Positions 41,716 to 50,120 of a DNA stretch of 64,000 bases are shown in pieces; the first letter of the stretch is position 1, and each line of letters opens with the position of its first letter. The DNA comes from Pseudomonas sp. Irchel s3h17 (GTDB taxonomy: Bacteria > Pseudomonadota > Gammaproteobacteria > Pseudomonadales > Pseudomonadaceae). Position numbers and translations under genes: made by a program. The stretch lies in NCBI RefSeq assembly GCF_900187505.1, contig NZ_FYDL01000019.1:1-64000 (forward strand), read 5' to 3'. The notes under the pieces were generated by a model. That model saw nothing but the letters and a program-made list of their open reading frames with translations, was not told where the DNA came from and did no database searches.

Positions 41716-42645
41716 CTACGCCGTGGCCGCGCGCGCTGGCCGTATCGCGGTCTTGCGTCCCAGTATCACCGTCACGATCACCCCAGCGGCGAACAACCAG
41801 GTGATCGGCTGGACCTGTTCGCCAAAGAACAGCGCCGAGAACGCGATGGTGAAGAAGATCTGCAGCAACTGGATCTGACTGACCCGGGCAATGCCACCCA
41901 TGGCCAGCCCGGCATACCAGGCAAAAAAGCCGATGAACTGCGAGAACAGCGACACGTAGCCAAAGGCCCACCAGGTCCTGGCCGAAACCTCGCCCTGATG
42001 CTGCAAGGCCAGGTACAGCACCGGGCCGATCAACAGGGGCGTCGACAGTACCAGTGCCCAGCAGATCACTTGCCAGCCGCCCATCTCCCTGGCCAGGCGA
42101 CCACCTTCGGCATACCCCAGCCCACCGACGGCAATGGCTGCGAGCATCAGCCAGTCACCGGCCTGAATACTCCCTGCGCCACTGATCAGCGCGTAACCGA
42201 GTACCAGCGCGCTACCCAATGCGGCACAGGCCCAGAAGGCTTTCGAGGGGCGTTCATGGGACAGCCAGGCGGCATACAGCGCCACGCACAGCGGTTGCAG
42301 GCCATTGACCAGCGCGCCGTGGGACGCCGGCAGGGTTTGCATGGCCCAGGCCGAGAGCACGGGAAACCCGAGAATCACCCCGGCGATCACCAGCGACAGG
42401 CCTTTGACCTGCTGCCAGGTGGGCCATTTTTCCCGGTTCCACAGTAACAATACGGCCGCCGGAATCGCCGCGAACAGCGCGCGGCCCAGACCGTTGAGCA
42501 GCGGGTGCAGTTCTTGCACGACGATCCGGGTGAAGGGCAGGGTCAGGCTGAAGATGATGACGCCGAGCAGGCCCAGGGCCATGCCGGTATTTTCGCGCGA
42601 GGACATGACGGCAACCAGAAGCGAAGGGGTGGGTGATGTCTTCAT
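41716..42645 (-). CDS. DMT-family (EamA) transporter
   Basis: A 309-residue inner-membrane protein with two EamA repeats and about ten hydrophobic helices (MALGLLGVIIFSLTLPFTRIVVQELHPLLNGLGR begins repeat 1). These proteins export amino acids and related metabolites; the cargo here cannot be told. Another in-frame ATG at 42606 begins nearer the first helix; neither has a clear Shine-Dalgarno, so the start is uncertain. It converges on the methyltransferase gene with 15 bp between. Confidence 0.85.
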   Translation of the reverse strand: MKTSPTPSLLVAVMSSRENTGMALGLLGVIIFSLTLPFTRIVVQELHPLLNGLGRALFAAIPAAVLLLWNREKWPTWQQVKGLSLVIAGVILGFPVLSAWAMQTLPASHGALVNGLQPLCVALYAAWLSHERPSKAFWACAALGSALVLGYALISGAGSIQAGDWLMLAAIAVGGLGYAEGGRLAREMGGWQVICWALVLSTPLLIGPVLYLALQHQGEVSARTWWAFGYVSLFSQFIGFFAWYAGLAMGGIARVSQIQLLQIFFTIAFSALFFGEQVQPITWLFAAGVIVTVILGRKTAIRPARAATA

Positions 42646-42722
42646 CTAGCCACAATCCGTGCGGGCTGCGCTGTTACAGTCGGGCGCAGAGTTATCCGTA
42701 CAGTTTTGACGTGCACCGATCG

Positions 42723-42855
42723 TGTGGCGAGGGAGCTTGCTCCCGTCGGGTGGCGAAGCCACCTCAAAACAAACTGATGCATTTTAGCGATACGAGTGTA
42801 TCGACTGATTTACGACTGCTTCGCAGCCGAGCGCGAGCAAGCTCGCTCGCCACAG
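42723..42855. repeat. REP doublet (REPIN-like)
   Basis: TGTGGCGAGGGAGCTTGCTCCC on the left faces GCGAGCAAGCTCGCTCGCCACA on the right, about 130 bp overall, with two inner hairpins (GGTGGCGAAGCCACC and GCTTCGCAGC). The left and right ends come from two REP variants (GAGGGAG and GCGAGCGAG). It occupies most of the 335-bp gap between the EamA and PfpI genes. Confidence 0.85.
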
Positions 42856-42980
42856 GGGCCTCTGCGGCTCGTAAACCGTGTGCGGCGCTACGTAGTAGCT
42901 GGTTATTACCCACCTGCGCCTGATCGGGACTACCTTGAATACTCCGTTGTGCCCACGATTCATCCAGAGGAGTCCTCCCC

Positions 42981-43562
42981 ATGGCTGCGAAAAAGATTCT
43001 GATGCTGGTTGGCGATTACGTCGAAGACTATGAAGTGATGGTGCCGTTCCAGGCGCTGCTGATGGTCGGTCACACGGTGCACGCGGTGTGCCCGGACAAA
43101 ACCGCCGGGCAGACCGTGCGCACCGCGATCCATGACTTCGAAGGCGACCAGACCTACAGCGAAAAACCCGGTCACCTGTTCGCCCTGAATTTCGATTTCG
43201 CCAAGGTCGATGCCGCGGACTACGACGCGTTGCTGGTGCCCGGTGGTCGTGCGCCGGAATACCTGCGCTTGAACGATAAGGTCCTGCAACTGGTGCAAGC
43301 CTTCGACCAGGCCGCAAAACCGATTGCCGCGGTCTGCCACGGTGCGCAATTGCTGGCGGCGGCGGGGATTCTGGAAGGGCGCGAATGCAGCGCGTATCCG
43401 GCCTGCGCACCGGAAGTGCGGCTGGCCGGTGGCACGTTCATCGACATCCCGGTGACGCAAGGTCACGTTCAGGGCAATCTGGCGACGGCACCTGCCTGGC
43501 CGGCGCACCCGAGCTGGCTGGCCGGGTTCCTCGGTCTGCTGGGCACGACCATCACCTTGTAA
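42981..43562 (+). CDS. DJ-1/PfpI-family protein
   Basis: A 193-residue protein with the class I glutamine-amidotransferase-like fold of DJ-1/PfpI. The nucleophile elbow is AAVCHGAQLL, giving Cys near residue 119, preceded by ALLVPGGRAPEYLR. Members act as glyoxalase III/deglycase-type enzymes, chaperones or proteases, and activity cannot be fixed here. AGAGGAG lies upstream. It is followed 14 bp later by a ribbon-helix-helix gene. Confidence 0.88.
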   Translation: MAAKKILMLVGDYVEDYEVMVPFQALLMVGHTVHAVCPDKTAGQTVRTAIHDFEGDQTYSEKPGHLFALNFDFAKVDAADYDALLVPGGRAPEYLRLNDKVLQLVQAFDQAAKPIAAVCHGAQLLAAAGILEGRECSAYPACAPEVRLAGGTFIDIPVTQGHVQGNLATAPAWPAHPSWLAGFLGLLGTTITL

Positions 43563-43576
43563 GCGGAGGCCTGCGC

Positions 43577-43882
43577 ATGTGCGAGCTCTATGTCAAAGCC
43601 GACCCGATTCTGTACGAGTCACGCTCGCGCTCACTGCGCATCTGCGGGGTGGTGACCACGTTGCGCCTGGAAAACCAGTTCTGGGACATCCTCAGCGAGA
43701 TCGCTGAAAACGATGGCATGACCACCAATCAGTTGATCGCCAAGCTTTATGAAGAGGTGATGGACTATCGAGGCGAAGTGGTGAACTTCGCCTCGTTCCT
43801 GCGGGTCAGTTGCACCCGCTACCTGAGCCAGCGGCGGGAACAGGCGCCTGGATTGTCAGTGGTGCGGGCGGCGGTCAAGTAG
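43577..43882 (+). CDS. Ribbon-helix-helix domain protein
   Basis: A 101-residue protein with an RHH_4-like DNA-binding core: SRSLRICGVVTTLRLENQFWDILSEIAENDGMTTNQLIAKLYEEV (residues 15-60). The beta-strand RICGVVTTLRL would insert in the major groove. A short basic tail ends it. AAGCGGAGG precedes the ATG. It probably belongs to the PfpI transcript, but no toxin partner is adjacent. Confidence 0.8.
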   Translation: MCELYVKADPILYESRSRSLRICGVVTTLRLENQFWDILSEIAENDGMTTNQLIAKLYEEVMDYRGEVVNFASFLRVSCTRYLSQRREQAPGLSVVRAAVK

Positions 43883-44097
43883 ATGATCTTGCGTGCCGCC
43901 ATGCTGGCAAACCCGCCATGGAGTCGGGTCGATACTCGCGTGGGTTGTTCACCGGGGCCGGCAGGACGCGTGGGAAATCATGGCTGTCTACTCTCCCATG
44001 CACCGGCACGCGGAAATTTGAACTGGCCAAACGCCGAGGAAGGGCTTTACTTCAGAGTCGTAATCCCCCCGCCATTTCAATCGACAGGAGCAGACGC

Positions 44098-44442
44098 ATG
44101 TCTGGATGGTATGAGTTGAGCAAAAGCAGCAATGGCCAATTCCGCTTCGTGCTGAAAGCGGCCAACGCCGAAACCATTCTCACCAGCGAGCTTTACACCA
44201 CGCGTACCGCCGCCGACAACGGCATCGCCTCGGTGCAGACCAATAGCCCATTGGAGGATCGCTACGAGAAAAAAGCCACCAAGGACGGCCATCCTTACTT
44301 CAATCTCAAGGCGGCCAATCATCAGGTCATCGGCAACAGCGAGGCGTATTCCTCGGAAGCTGCCCGGGACAAAGGCATTGCCAGCGTCAAGACCAATGGC
44401 CCGACCACAGTCATCAAAGACAAGACCACGCCGGTGCTTTGA
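44098..44442 (+). CDS. YegP-family protein (DUF1508 repeat pair)
   Basis: A 114-residue soluble protein made of two DUF1508 repeats of about 50 residues: GWYELSKSSNGQFRFVLKAANAETI..GIASVQTNS and HPYFNLKAANHQVIGNSEAY..GIASVKTNG. This is the standard YegP arrangement. Function is unknown. AGGAG is 9 nt before the ATG at 44098. A longer open frame upstream is a shadow overlapping the RHH gene. Confidence 0.9.
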   Translation: MSGWYELSKSSNGQFRFVLKAANAETILTSELYTTRTAADNGIASVQTNSPLEDRYEKKATKDGHPYFNLKAANHQVIGNSEAYSSEAARDKGIASVKTNGPTTVIKDKTTPVL

Positions 44443-44455
44443 ATACACCTTCCGA

Positions 44456-44526
44456 TCATTCCTACGCTCGCGCGTGGGAATGCCTCCATGGACGCTCTGC
44501 GTCAAGTGACGCAGAGCGTGGGAACA
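44456..44526. repeat. Nested inverted repeat (REP-like) between yegP and the DapA-like gene
   Basis: GACGCTCTGCGTCA and TGACGCAGAGCGT (about 44494-44522) form a tight hairpin with a 2-nt loop, and the flanks TTCCTACGCTCG / AGCGTGGGAA extend the symmetry. This is another Pseudomonas intergenic repeat class and may terminate transcripts from both sides. Confidence 0.6.
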
Positions 44527-44544
44527 ATCATAAGGGGGATTGTC

Positions 44545-45432
44545 TCAGCGCAAGGTATCCAGCAATTCCTGCAACTGACTGCAACCCGTTTCATTCAACG
44601 GGAACACCGGCAGGCGCGGGTCACCCACTTCCAGCCCGGTCATGCGCAGGCCGGCCTTGATGGTCGCCGGCAGTCCTCCCTTGAGGATGAAGTCCAGCAG
44701 CGGCAACTGGCGATAGAACAGCTCTCGTACCTTGCCCAGATCATTGGCCAGTACGGCCTGATACAGCGCACCGTTGAGTTGCGGGATCAGATTCGGCGCC
44801 GCGGTGCACCAGCCTTTGGCACCGGCAGCGAATGCCTCCAGCGCCAGCGGATTACAGCCGTTGTAGAACGGCACCCGGCCCTCGCCGAGCAGTTGCAGCC
44901 TGTGCATGCGCTGGATGTCGCCGGTGCTCTCCTTGACCATGGTCACGTTTTCCACGGCATTGAAGATCCGCAGGATCAGGTCCACCGACATGTCGGTGCC
45001 GCTGGTGGCCGGGTTGTTGTAGAGCATGATCGGCACGCCGATGTTCTCGCCGATGGCGCGGTAGTGAGCGAGGATCTCGGCTTCGCTGAGTTTCCAGTAG
45101 GACGCTGGCAGCACCATCACCACGTCGGCGCCATGGGTTTCGGCGAAACGGGCGCGTCGCACTGCCTTGGCGGTGGTCAGGTCGGAAACGCTGACGATGG
45201 TCGGCACGCGCCTGGCGACGTGCTTGATGCTGAACTCGCTGACCTGATCCCACTCCGCATCACTCAGGTAGGCGCCTTCGCCCGTGCTGCCCAGTGGGGC
45301 GATGGCGTGTACGCCGCTGTCGATCAGTCGATCGATGGAGCGCCCCAGTGCGTCGAGATCAATGTGTTCACCGTTGGCGGTGAAAGGGGTGATGGTGTAG
45401 CCGATGATGCCGTGAATAGAAGGGCTGGACAT
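44545..45432 (-). CDS. DapA-superfamily aldolase/lyase
   Basis: A 295-residue class I aldolase of the DHDPS/N-acetylneuraminate lyase superfamily. Key residues are present: Schiff-base Lys167 in TMVKESTGD, Tyr138 in MLYNNP and GSTGE at 48-52. The company of a class II aldolase-type gene and a dedicated regulator, rather than lysine genes, argues against DapA itself and for a catabolic lyase acting on a 2-oxo acid derivative. GGAG precedes the ATG. It lies 30 bp downstream of the aldolase gene, so they form an operon. Confidence 0.85.
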   Translation of the reverse strand: MSSPSIHGIIGYTITPFTANGEHIDLDALGRSIDRLIDSGVHAIAPLGSTGEGAYLSDAEWDQVSEFSIKHVARRVPTIVSVSDLTTAKAVRRARFAETHGADVVMVLPASYWKLSEAEILAHYRAIGENIGVPIMLYNNPATSGTDMSVDLILRIFNAVENVTMVKESTGDIQRMHRLQLLGEGRVPFYNGCNPLALEAFAAGAKGWCTAAPNLIPQLNGALYQAVLANDLGKVRELFYRQLPLLDFILKGGLPATIKAGLRMTGLEVGDPRLPVFPLNETGCSQLQELLDTLR

Positions 45433-45462
45433 GCTGTCTCTCCATTAAGCGAATGAGCGGTT

Positions 45463-46245
45463 TCAGTTCAGGCAATCGGCGTGTTGACGCAGGTTCTGCC
45501 GGGCGTAGTAGTTGAACGCCGCGCCGTGGCGCTTGGGCTTGGAGATCCAGTCATGGGCTTCGCGGCCGAGTGCCGGCAGGATCGGCTTGAGCGTGCCGGC
45601 CGACATCGCCAGCAACTGTAGCTTGGCCGCGCGCTCGATCAACTGTGCAATCACGCAGGCTTCCTCGATGGTCCATCCGGTCGACAGCTGGCCGTGGTGG
45701 GCAAGCACGATCGCGCGTTTGTCGCCCAGGGCCCCGGCGATGATTTCACCTTCTTCGTTGCCCACCGGTACCCCCGGCCACGCCTCGAGAAAGGCGCAGT
45801 CCTCGTAGAGCGGGCAGAGGTCCATGTGGGAGATTTCCAGCGGCACCTCCAGCATCGACAAGGCGGCGATGTGGGTCGGGTGCGTGTGGATGATGCAGTT
45901 CACGTCCGGGCGGGCGCGGTAGACCCAGCTGTGGAAACGGTTGGCCGGGTTCGGCATGCCGTGGCCTTCCAGCACTTCCAGGTCTTCGTTGACCAGCAGC
46001 AGGTTGCTCGCGGTGATTTCGTCGAAACCCAGGCCCAGTTGCTGGGTGTAGTAGGTGCCCGGTTGTGGGCCGCGGGCGGTGATTTGCCCGGCCAGCCCCG
46101 AGTCGTGACCGTTCTCGAACAGAATGCGGCAGGTCAGCGCCAGCTTTTGCCGGTCAGTCCACGTATTATCCGCCAGGGTGCTTTGCATCTGCGAAAGCGC
46201 CTGCTTGATGAGTTGCTCTTTAGGTAGTGCTAATGTCTTGGCCAT
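45463..46245 (-). CDS. Class II aldolase/adducin-family protein
   Basis: A 260-residue member of the class II aldolase/adducin family. The zinc-binding HTHP motif is in CIIHTHPTHIAALS and a further His in VLAHHGQLSTGW. The family contains aldolases, epimerases and decarboxylases acting on sugars and hydroxy acids. It is the first gene of a two-gene operon with the DapA-like enzyme and is divergent from a cupin-XRE regulator. AAAGGA lies before the ATG. Substrate is unknown. Confidence 0.87.
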   Translation of the reverse strand: MAKTLALPKEQLIKQALSQMQSTLADNTWTDRQKLALTCRILFENGHDSGLAGQITARGPQPGTYYTQQLGLGFDEITASNLLLVNEDLEVLEGHGMPNPANRFHSWVYRARPDVNCIIHTHPTHIAALSMLEVPLEISHMDLCPLYEDCAFLEAWPGVPVGNEEGEIIAGALGDKRAIVLAHHGQLSTGWTIEEACVIAQLIERAAKLQLLAMSAGTLKPILPALGREAHDWISKPKRHGAAFNYYARQNLRQHADCLN

Positions 46246-46322
46246 ATCAGGTGTCCTTTGTTGTGATCAATGGACGTCGGATGTGGTTCTCCCGCTGCTC
46301 GCAAGGTCGTTGGGTGATCACA

Positions 46323-46359
46323 TGTGACACTTAAGAGGCTATATGACACTTTGTGTCAT
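46323..46359. promoter_or_regulatory. Operator-like palindrome in the aldolase/regulator intergenic region
   Basis: ATGACAC-TTT-GTGTCAT (46343-46359) is a perfect 7-bp dyad, and a related half-site TGTGACAC lies at 46323-46330, about two helical turns away. The position between divergent genes suggests binding by the cupin-XRE regulator. Confidence 0.65.
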
Positions 46360-46404
46360 TGGCAAGGATTAATCGTTGCCTCCTTGATGGATTAATGGCT
46401 CCAC

Positions 46405-46947
46405 ATGTCTATCCGTTTGAAATTATTGAGAAAAAAGCTCGGCATTACGCTAGAGGCCCTGGCCGAAAAATCCGGCATGACCAAGAGCTATCTGTCGAAA
46501 GTCGAGCGCGGGCTCAACACTCCGTCCATTGCGGCGGCGCTGAAACTGGCCAAGGCGCTGAACGTCAAGGTCGAGGAGTTGTTCTCCGAGGACGCGATCA
46601 GCCTCGACAGCTACAGCCTGGTGCGCGCCCATGAGCGACAGTCACTGGCGGCCAATGACCAGGCGCCGGGTTACGCGGTACTGGCTCATCAGGTCAGTGA
46701 ACGCAGCCTGTTGCCTTTCATCATCTACCCGCCCAAGGAGTTCAGTGACAAGACCTTCAAGGAGCACCTGGGGGAGGAGTTCCTGTTTGTCCATGAGGGC
46801 CAGGTCGAAGTCGATTTCATGAACGAGCGGGTGATCCTGGATCGGGGGGATGCGCTGCACTTCAACGCGCAAAAACCCCACCGCCTGCGCTCGGTGGGCG
46901 AGGTGCAGGCGCAGTTGCTGGTGGTGGTGCACAGCAGCGAGGAGTGA
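46405..46947 (+). CDS. XRE-cupin transcriptional regulator
   Basis: A 180-residue regulator with an N-terminal XRE helix-turn-helix (LRKKLGITLEALAEKSGMTKSYLSKVERG, residues 8-36) and a C-terminal cupin domain (HLGEEFLFVHEGQVEVDF, LDRGDALHFNAQKPHRL) that would bind the effector. This PuuR/SutR-like architecture usually controls the adjacent catabolic operon, here the aldolase and DapA-like genes. No strong Shine-Dalgarno is seen. Confidence 0.88.
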   Translation: MSIRLKLLRKKLGITLEALAEKSGMTKSYLSKVERGLNTPSIAAALKLAKALNVKVEELFSEDAISLDSYSLVRAHERQSLAANDQAPGYAVLAHQVSERSLLPFIIYPPKEFSDKTFKEHLGEEFLFVHEGQVEVDFMNERVILDRGDALHFNAQKPHRLRSVGEVQAQLLVVVHSSEE

Positions 46948-46970
46948 TCGGGTTATGCCGCGCGCGCCCT

Positions 46971-47103
46971 TGTGGCGAGGGAGCTTGCTCCCGCTCGGTC
47001 GCGCAGCGGCCGCAAAACCTGCATGTGCGGAGTGTCTGGCAGGCTCGGGTTGCCGATTTCAGGACTGCTTTGCAGTCCAGCGGGAGCAAGCTCCCTCGCC
47101 ACA
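46971..47103. repeat. REP doublet (REPIN-like)
   Basis: TGTGGCGAGGGAGCTTGCTCCCGCT on the left and AGCGGGAGCAAGCTCCCTCGCCACA on the right are nearly perfect inverted repeats around a 90-bp core with a GACTGCTTTGCAGTC hairpin. It separates the regulator gene from the convergent SIR2-like gene. A short GTGACA tandem repeat (three units) follows at 47104. Confidence 0.88.
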
Positions 47104-47118
47104 GTGACAGTGACAGTG

Positions 47119-48138
47119 TCAGGCCTCGACCGGCACCGTCAGCAGCGGGTTACCCAGTGCGTGCGACTTCGAATCGAAAAACCGCAACTCAACCCCCGTT
47201 CCCTCAAACACCTTTGCGTAATGCCGCTTCTGGCTCTGGATAAAGGCCGCGCTGCGTGGATAGATTGAGATCGCCACGGTGTTCGGCCTGGCCTGGCGCA
47301 AGGCGTGAATGAGGTGCGCGTCCTGCTTGCCGAGGCTGTGACCGAAGATGCACAACCCATCGTGCTGATGCAGCAACTGGTCGTAGCAGAACGACAGGTA
47401 ATCCGAACTGCGGATGGTCTTGAGCTTGTCTTCGCTGCTGCCTTCGCTGACGAATAGCGGCACATCGTCCAGGGTCTTGATCGTGTTATTGATCGCAAAG
47501 CTGCCCAGCAGTGTGCCCTCGGTGGAGGTCAGTTTGCGCGCGGTGCCGTCCTGGTTGCGCACCAGGTGCAGGCCACCGTGCAGGTACAGCAGGCGGGTCT
47601 TTTCGGTGGTGCTGGCGCTCAGGTCGAAGCTCGGCCCAGTGCCATGAAACAGGTCGCTGATGCCGTCGGGCTGGTGCTGGATTGCCCAGTAATTGAGCAG
47701 GTCATAGTTGGTGGTGAACACCGTCGGGTAGCAACTCAACTCCTGACTGATCATCGCCAGGCTTGAGGCCTGCACCAGGCGCCAGGGAATGTGCACCGCA
47801 TGCACGGTGTTGATCAGCGCTTCCTTGATCGCGTAGTAACGATTGCGCGGTGCCGCGGAGCTGACGGCCAGGGCCTTGTTGACCCGGCTGGTGGTTTTCA
47901 GTGCGCCCAGCACTTGTTCGAAACTGCGGGTCTGCATCGCCTCGAACACACTCAGCTCGGACGGGCTCAACGGCTTTTCCTCCACCGTGCGGGCGTTTTC
48001 GAACAGCGAGTCGTAACCGAAGTCATCCCACACCGCGCGACTGGCACCGTTGCCCACCAGCAGGGCACTGAACGGGGTGGTTGCACGCAACGCCTTCCAG
48101 TCTTCTAGGTGGGCATCAACATCCTGGAACTCGGTCAT
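47119..48138 (-). CDS. SIR2-like protein (DUF4917-type)
   Basis: A 339-residue soluble protein with the ordered motifs of SIR2-like NAD-binding proteins: GNGAS (29-33), TTNYD (142-146), LHGGLH (186-191) and FGHSLGKQD (265-273). It resembles the DUF4917 family. SIR2-like proteins include deacetylases and NADases that act in phage defence; the local NYD and HG pattern is closer to the SIR2_2 type than to sirtuins. The start at 48138 has GAGAAG upstream; a longer frame to 48591 is a shadow of the alcohol dehydrogenase gene. It has no effector partner next to it. Confidence 0.8.
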   Translation of the reverse strand: MTEFQDVDAHLEDWKALRATTPFSALLVGNGASRAVWDDFGYDSLFENARTVEEKPLSPSELSVFEAMQTRSFEQVLGALKTTSRVNKALAVSSAAPRNRYYAIKEALINTVHAVHIPWRLVQASSLAMISQELSCYPTVFTTNYDLLNYWAIQHQPDGISDLFHGTGPSFDLSASTTEKTRLLYLHGGLHLVRNQDGTARKLTSTEGTLLGSFAINNTIKTLDDVPLFVSEGSSEDKLKTIRSSDYLSFCYDQLLHQHDGLCIFGHSLGKQDAHLIHALRQARPNTVAISIYPRSAAFIQSQKRHYAKVFEGTGVELRFFDSKSHALGNPLLTVPVEA

Positions 48139-48291
48139 CGCGTCGGTCTTCTCAAGCGGGTGGGGGCAGGGCGCAGACTTTATCACGACCGGGTGTTGAG
48201 CCAGATCAAGATGCGCGGTGAGCGATGGGTCGATCCTTAAGGTATCCGCCGAATCAGGAGTGACGGTTCGGTCTATCGAGGAGGAATCGCC

Positions 48292-49440
48292 GTGACCAGC
48301 ACATTTTTCATTCCCGCCGTGAACATCATGGGCACCGGTTGCCTCGACGAAGCCATGATTGCCATCGGCAACTACGGGTTTCGCAAGGCCCTGATCGTGA
48401 CTGACACAGGCCTGGCCGAAGCGGGCGTGGCCAGCCTGATCGCCGAAAAACTGGCGATGCAGGACATTGATTCCGTGGTGTTCGACGGCGCCAAGCCCAA
48501 CCCGAGCATCGCCAATGTGGAGAGCGGCCTGGAACTGCTGCAGCGCAGCGAATGCGATTTCGTGGTGTCCCTGGGCGGCGGCTCGCCCCACGACTGCGCC
48601 AAGGGCATCGCCCTGTGCGCCACCAATGGCGGCAAGATCGCCGACTACGAAGGTGTCGACCGGTCCGCCAAGCCACAGCTGCCGTTGATTGCCATTAACA
48701 CCACCGCCGGCACCGCCAGTGAAATGACCCGCTTCTGCATCATCACCGACGAATCACGCCACGTGAAAATGGCCATCGTCGACCGCAATATCACGCCACT
48801 ATTGTCGGTCAACGACCCTGCCCTGATGGCCGCCATGCCCAAGGGCCTGACCGCCGCCACCGGCATGGACGCCTTGACCCACGCCATCGAAGCCTATGTC
48901 TCCACCGCCGCCAATCCGATCACCGATGCCTGCGCGCTGAAAGCCATCGAGCTGATCAGTCGCAATTTACGCCTGGCGGTGCGCGACGGCAGCGACATGA
49001 TCGTCCGGGAGAACATGGCTTACGCGCAGTTCCTCGCGGGCATGGCGTTCAACAACGCGTCCCTGGGGTTTGTCCATGCAATGGCCCACCAGTTGGGCGG
49101 CCTTTACGACTTGCCCCATGGCGTGTGCAACGCGGTGCTGTTGCCTCACGTGCAAAGCTTCAACGCCGCGATCTGTGCTGAACGCCTGGCGGTGGTGGCC
49201 CATGCACTGGGTGTCGAGACCCGTGGTCTCAACCCGCAGGAGGGTGCTGAGGCGGCTATCGCAGCGATCCGTGAATTGTCCCGGGACGTGGAGATTCCAG
49301 CCGGTTTGCGCGACCTTGGGGCCAAGCTGCAAGACGTCCCGCTCCTCGCGGCCAATGCGCTGAAAGATGCCTGTGGCCTGACCAATCCACGGGCGGCGGA
49401 TCAGCGGCAGATCGAAGAGATTTTCCGCAACGCGTTCTGA
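48292..49440 (+). CDS. Iron-containing alcohol dehydrogenase
   Basis: A 382-residue group III alcohol dehydrogenase, FucO/YiaY/ErcA-like. The NAD-binding GGGSPHDCAKGIAL and the metal site region GMDALTHAIEAYVS plus FVHAMAHQLGGLYDLPHGVCNA hold the expected Asp and three His ligands. It oxidises or reduces primary alcohols and aldehydes. It starts at GTG with GAGGAG upstream. ErcA in P. aeruginosa belongs to an ethanol-oxidation regulon, but no such genes are nearby, so the exact name is left open. Confidence 0.9.
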   Translation: MTSTFFIPAVNIMGTGCLDEAMIAIGNYGFRKALIVTDTGLAEAGVASLIAEKLAMQDIDSVVFDGAKPNPSIANVESGLELLQRSECDFVVSLGGGSPHDCAKGIALCATNGGKIADYEGVDRSAKPQLPLIAINTTAGTASEMTRFCIITDESRHVKMAIVDRNITPLLSVNDPALMAAMPKGLTAATGMDALTHAIEAYVSTAANPITDACALKAIELISRNLRLAVRDGSDMIVRENMAYAQFLAGMAFNNASLGFVHAMAHQLGGLYDLPHGVCNAVLLPHVQSFNAAICAERLAVVAHALGVETRGLNPQEGAEAAIAAIRELSRDVEIPAGLRDLGAKLQDVPLLAANALKDACGLTNPRAADQRQIEEIFRNAF

Positions 49441-49545
49441 CGGTTCAGCCCATGGCTGTCACCGCCAGGGCCACGCTCATCAGCGCCAGTGGCCAGGCTG
49501 GCGCCCGTAGCGGCTTACGCCGGAACCGTGGAGCAGGGGGCTGGA

Positions 49546-50034
49546 TCACGGGTCCGGCAGCAGGGCTCTGGCGGGGCTGGTGCTGCATTGAATCAACACC
49601 ACCCCGGCAATCAGCATGGTCGCGCCGAGCAGCTTCGGCAGGGTCAGATGCCGCTCCACCAGCCCGAACAACCCGAAGTGATCCAGCACCAGCGACGCCA
49701 CCACCTGCCCGCTCAGCGCCAGGGCAATGAACCCTGATGCCCCCAGTTTGGGAAGCAGCATCAAGGCCAGGGCAATGAAGCACACCCCGAAGGCACCGCC
49801 AGCCCACATCCACAGGGGCGCTTTACTGATGAACCCCAGGGACGGTAGCGGTAAACGCAGGGCGATGATCACCGGCAACAACACCGCCATACTCACCAGC
49901 AACGACGCAAGGGTCGCCCACAAGGGATGGCCGAGGCCGCGACTGAGGTTGGCGTTGATCGCGCTTTGAAAGGGCACCACGGCACCGGCGATCACCGCGA
50001 GTAGCAACAGTCCGGCCCAATGCAGGGTACTCAT
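49546..50034 (-). CDS. YdcZ-family (DUF606) DMT transporter
   Basis: A 162-residue inner-membrane protein with five hydrophobic segments, beginning MSTLHWAGLLLLAVIAGAVVPFQSAINANL and containing the family patch SGQVVASLVLDHFGLFG. DUF606 proteins are half-size relatives of EamA exporters and work as dimers or fused pairs. It is divergent from a LysR gene that may regulate it. Downstream (49445-49545) the minus strand holds a short in-frame hydrophobic remnant but no supported gene. Confidence 0.87.
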   Translation of the reverse strand: MSTLHWAGLLLLAVIAGAVVPFQSAINANLSRGLGHPLWATLASLLVSMAVLLPVIIALRLPLPSLGFISKAPLWMWAGGAFGVCFIALALMLLPKLGASGFIALALSGQVVASLVLDHFGLFGLVERHLTLPKLLGATMLIAGVVLIQCSTSPARALLPDP

Positions 50035-50120
50035 GAAGTTTCTCCAACAGGTTTTGCTGGACTCTAAGGTATTCGTCGCGCAGATTTAAATTCCAAATAG
50101 CTATCCAGAACATGCATCGG

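Noticed and set aside
44456..44526. Possible CRISPR-like or attachment repeat
   Set aside because: Single nested hairpin without spaced repetition; fits an ordinary Pseudomonas intergenic repeat.
44545..45432. Annotation as lysine-pathway DapA
   Set aside because: Catalytic residues fit the superfamily, but operon context with a class II aldolase and a cupin-XRE regulator argues for a catabolic lyase.
49445..49545. Hydrophobic C-terminal-like fragment after the YdcZ gene
   Set aside because: The minus-strand reading ends in a plausible membrane helix, but no start or domain supports a gene; might be a remnant.
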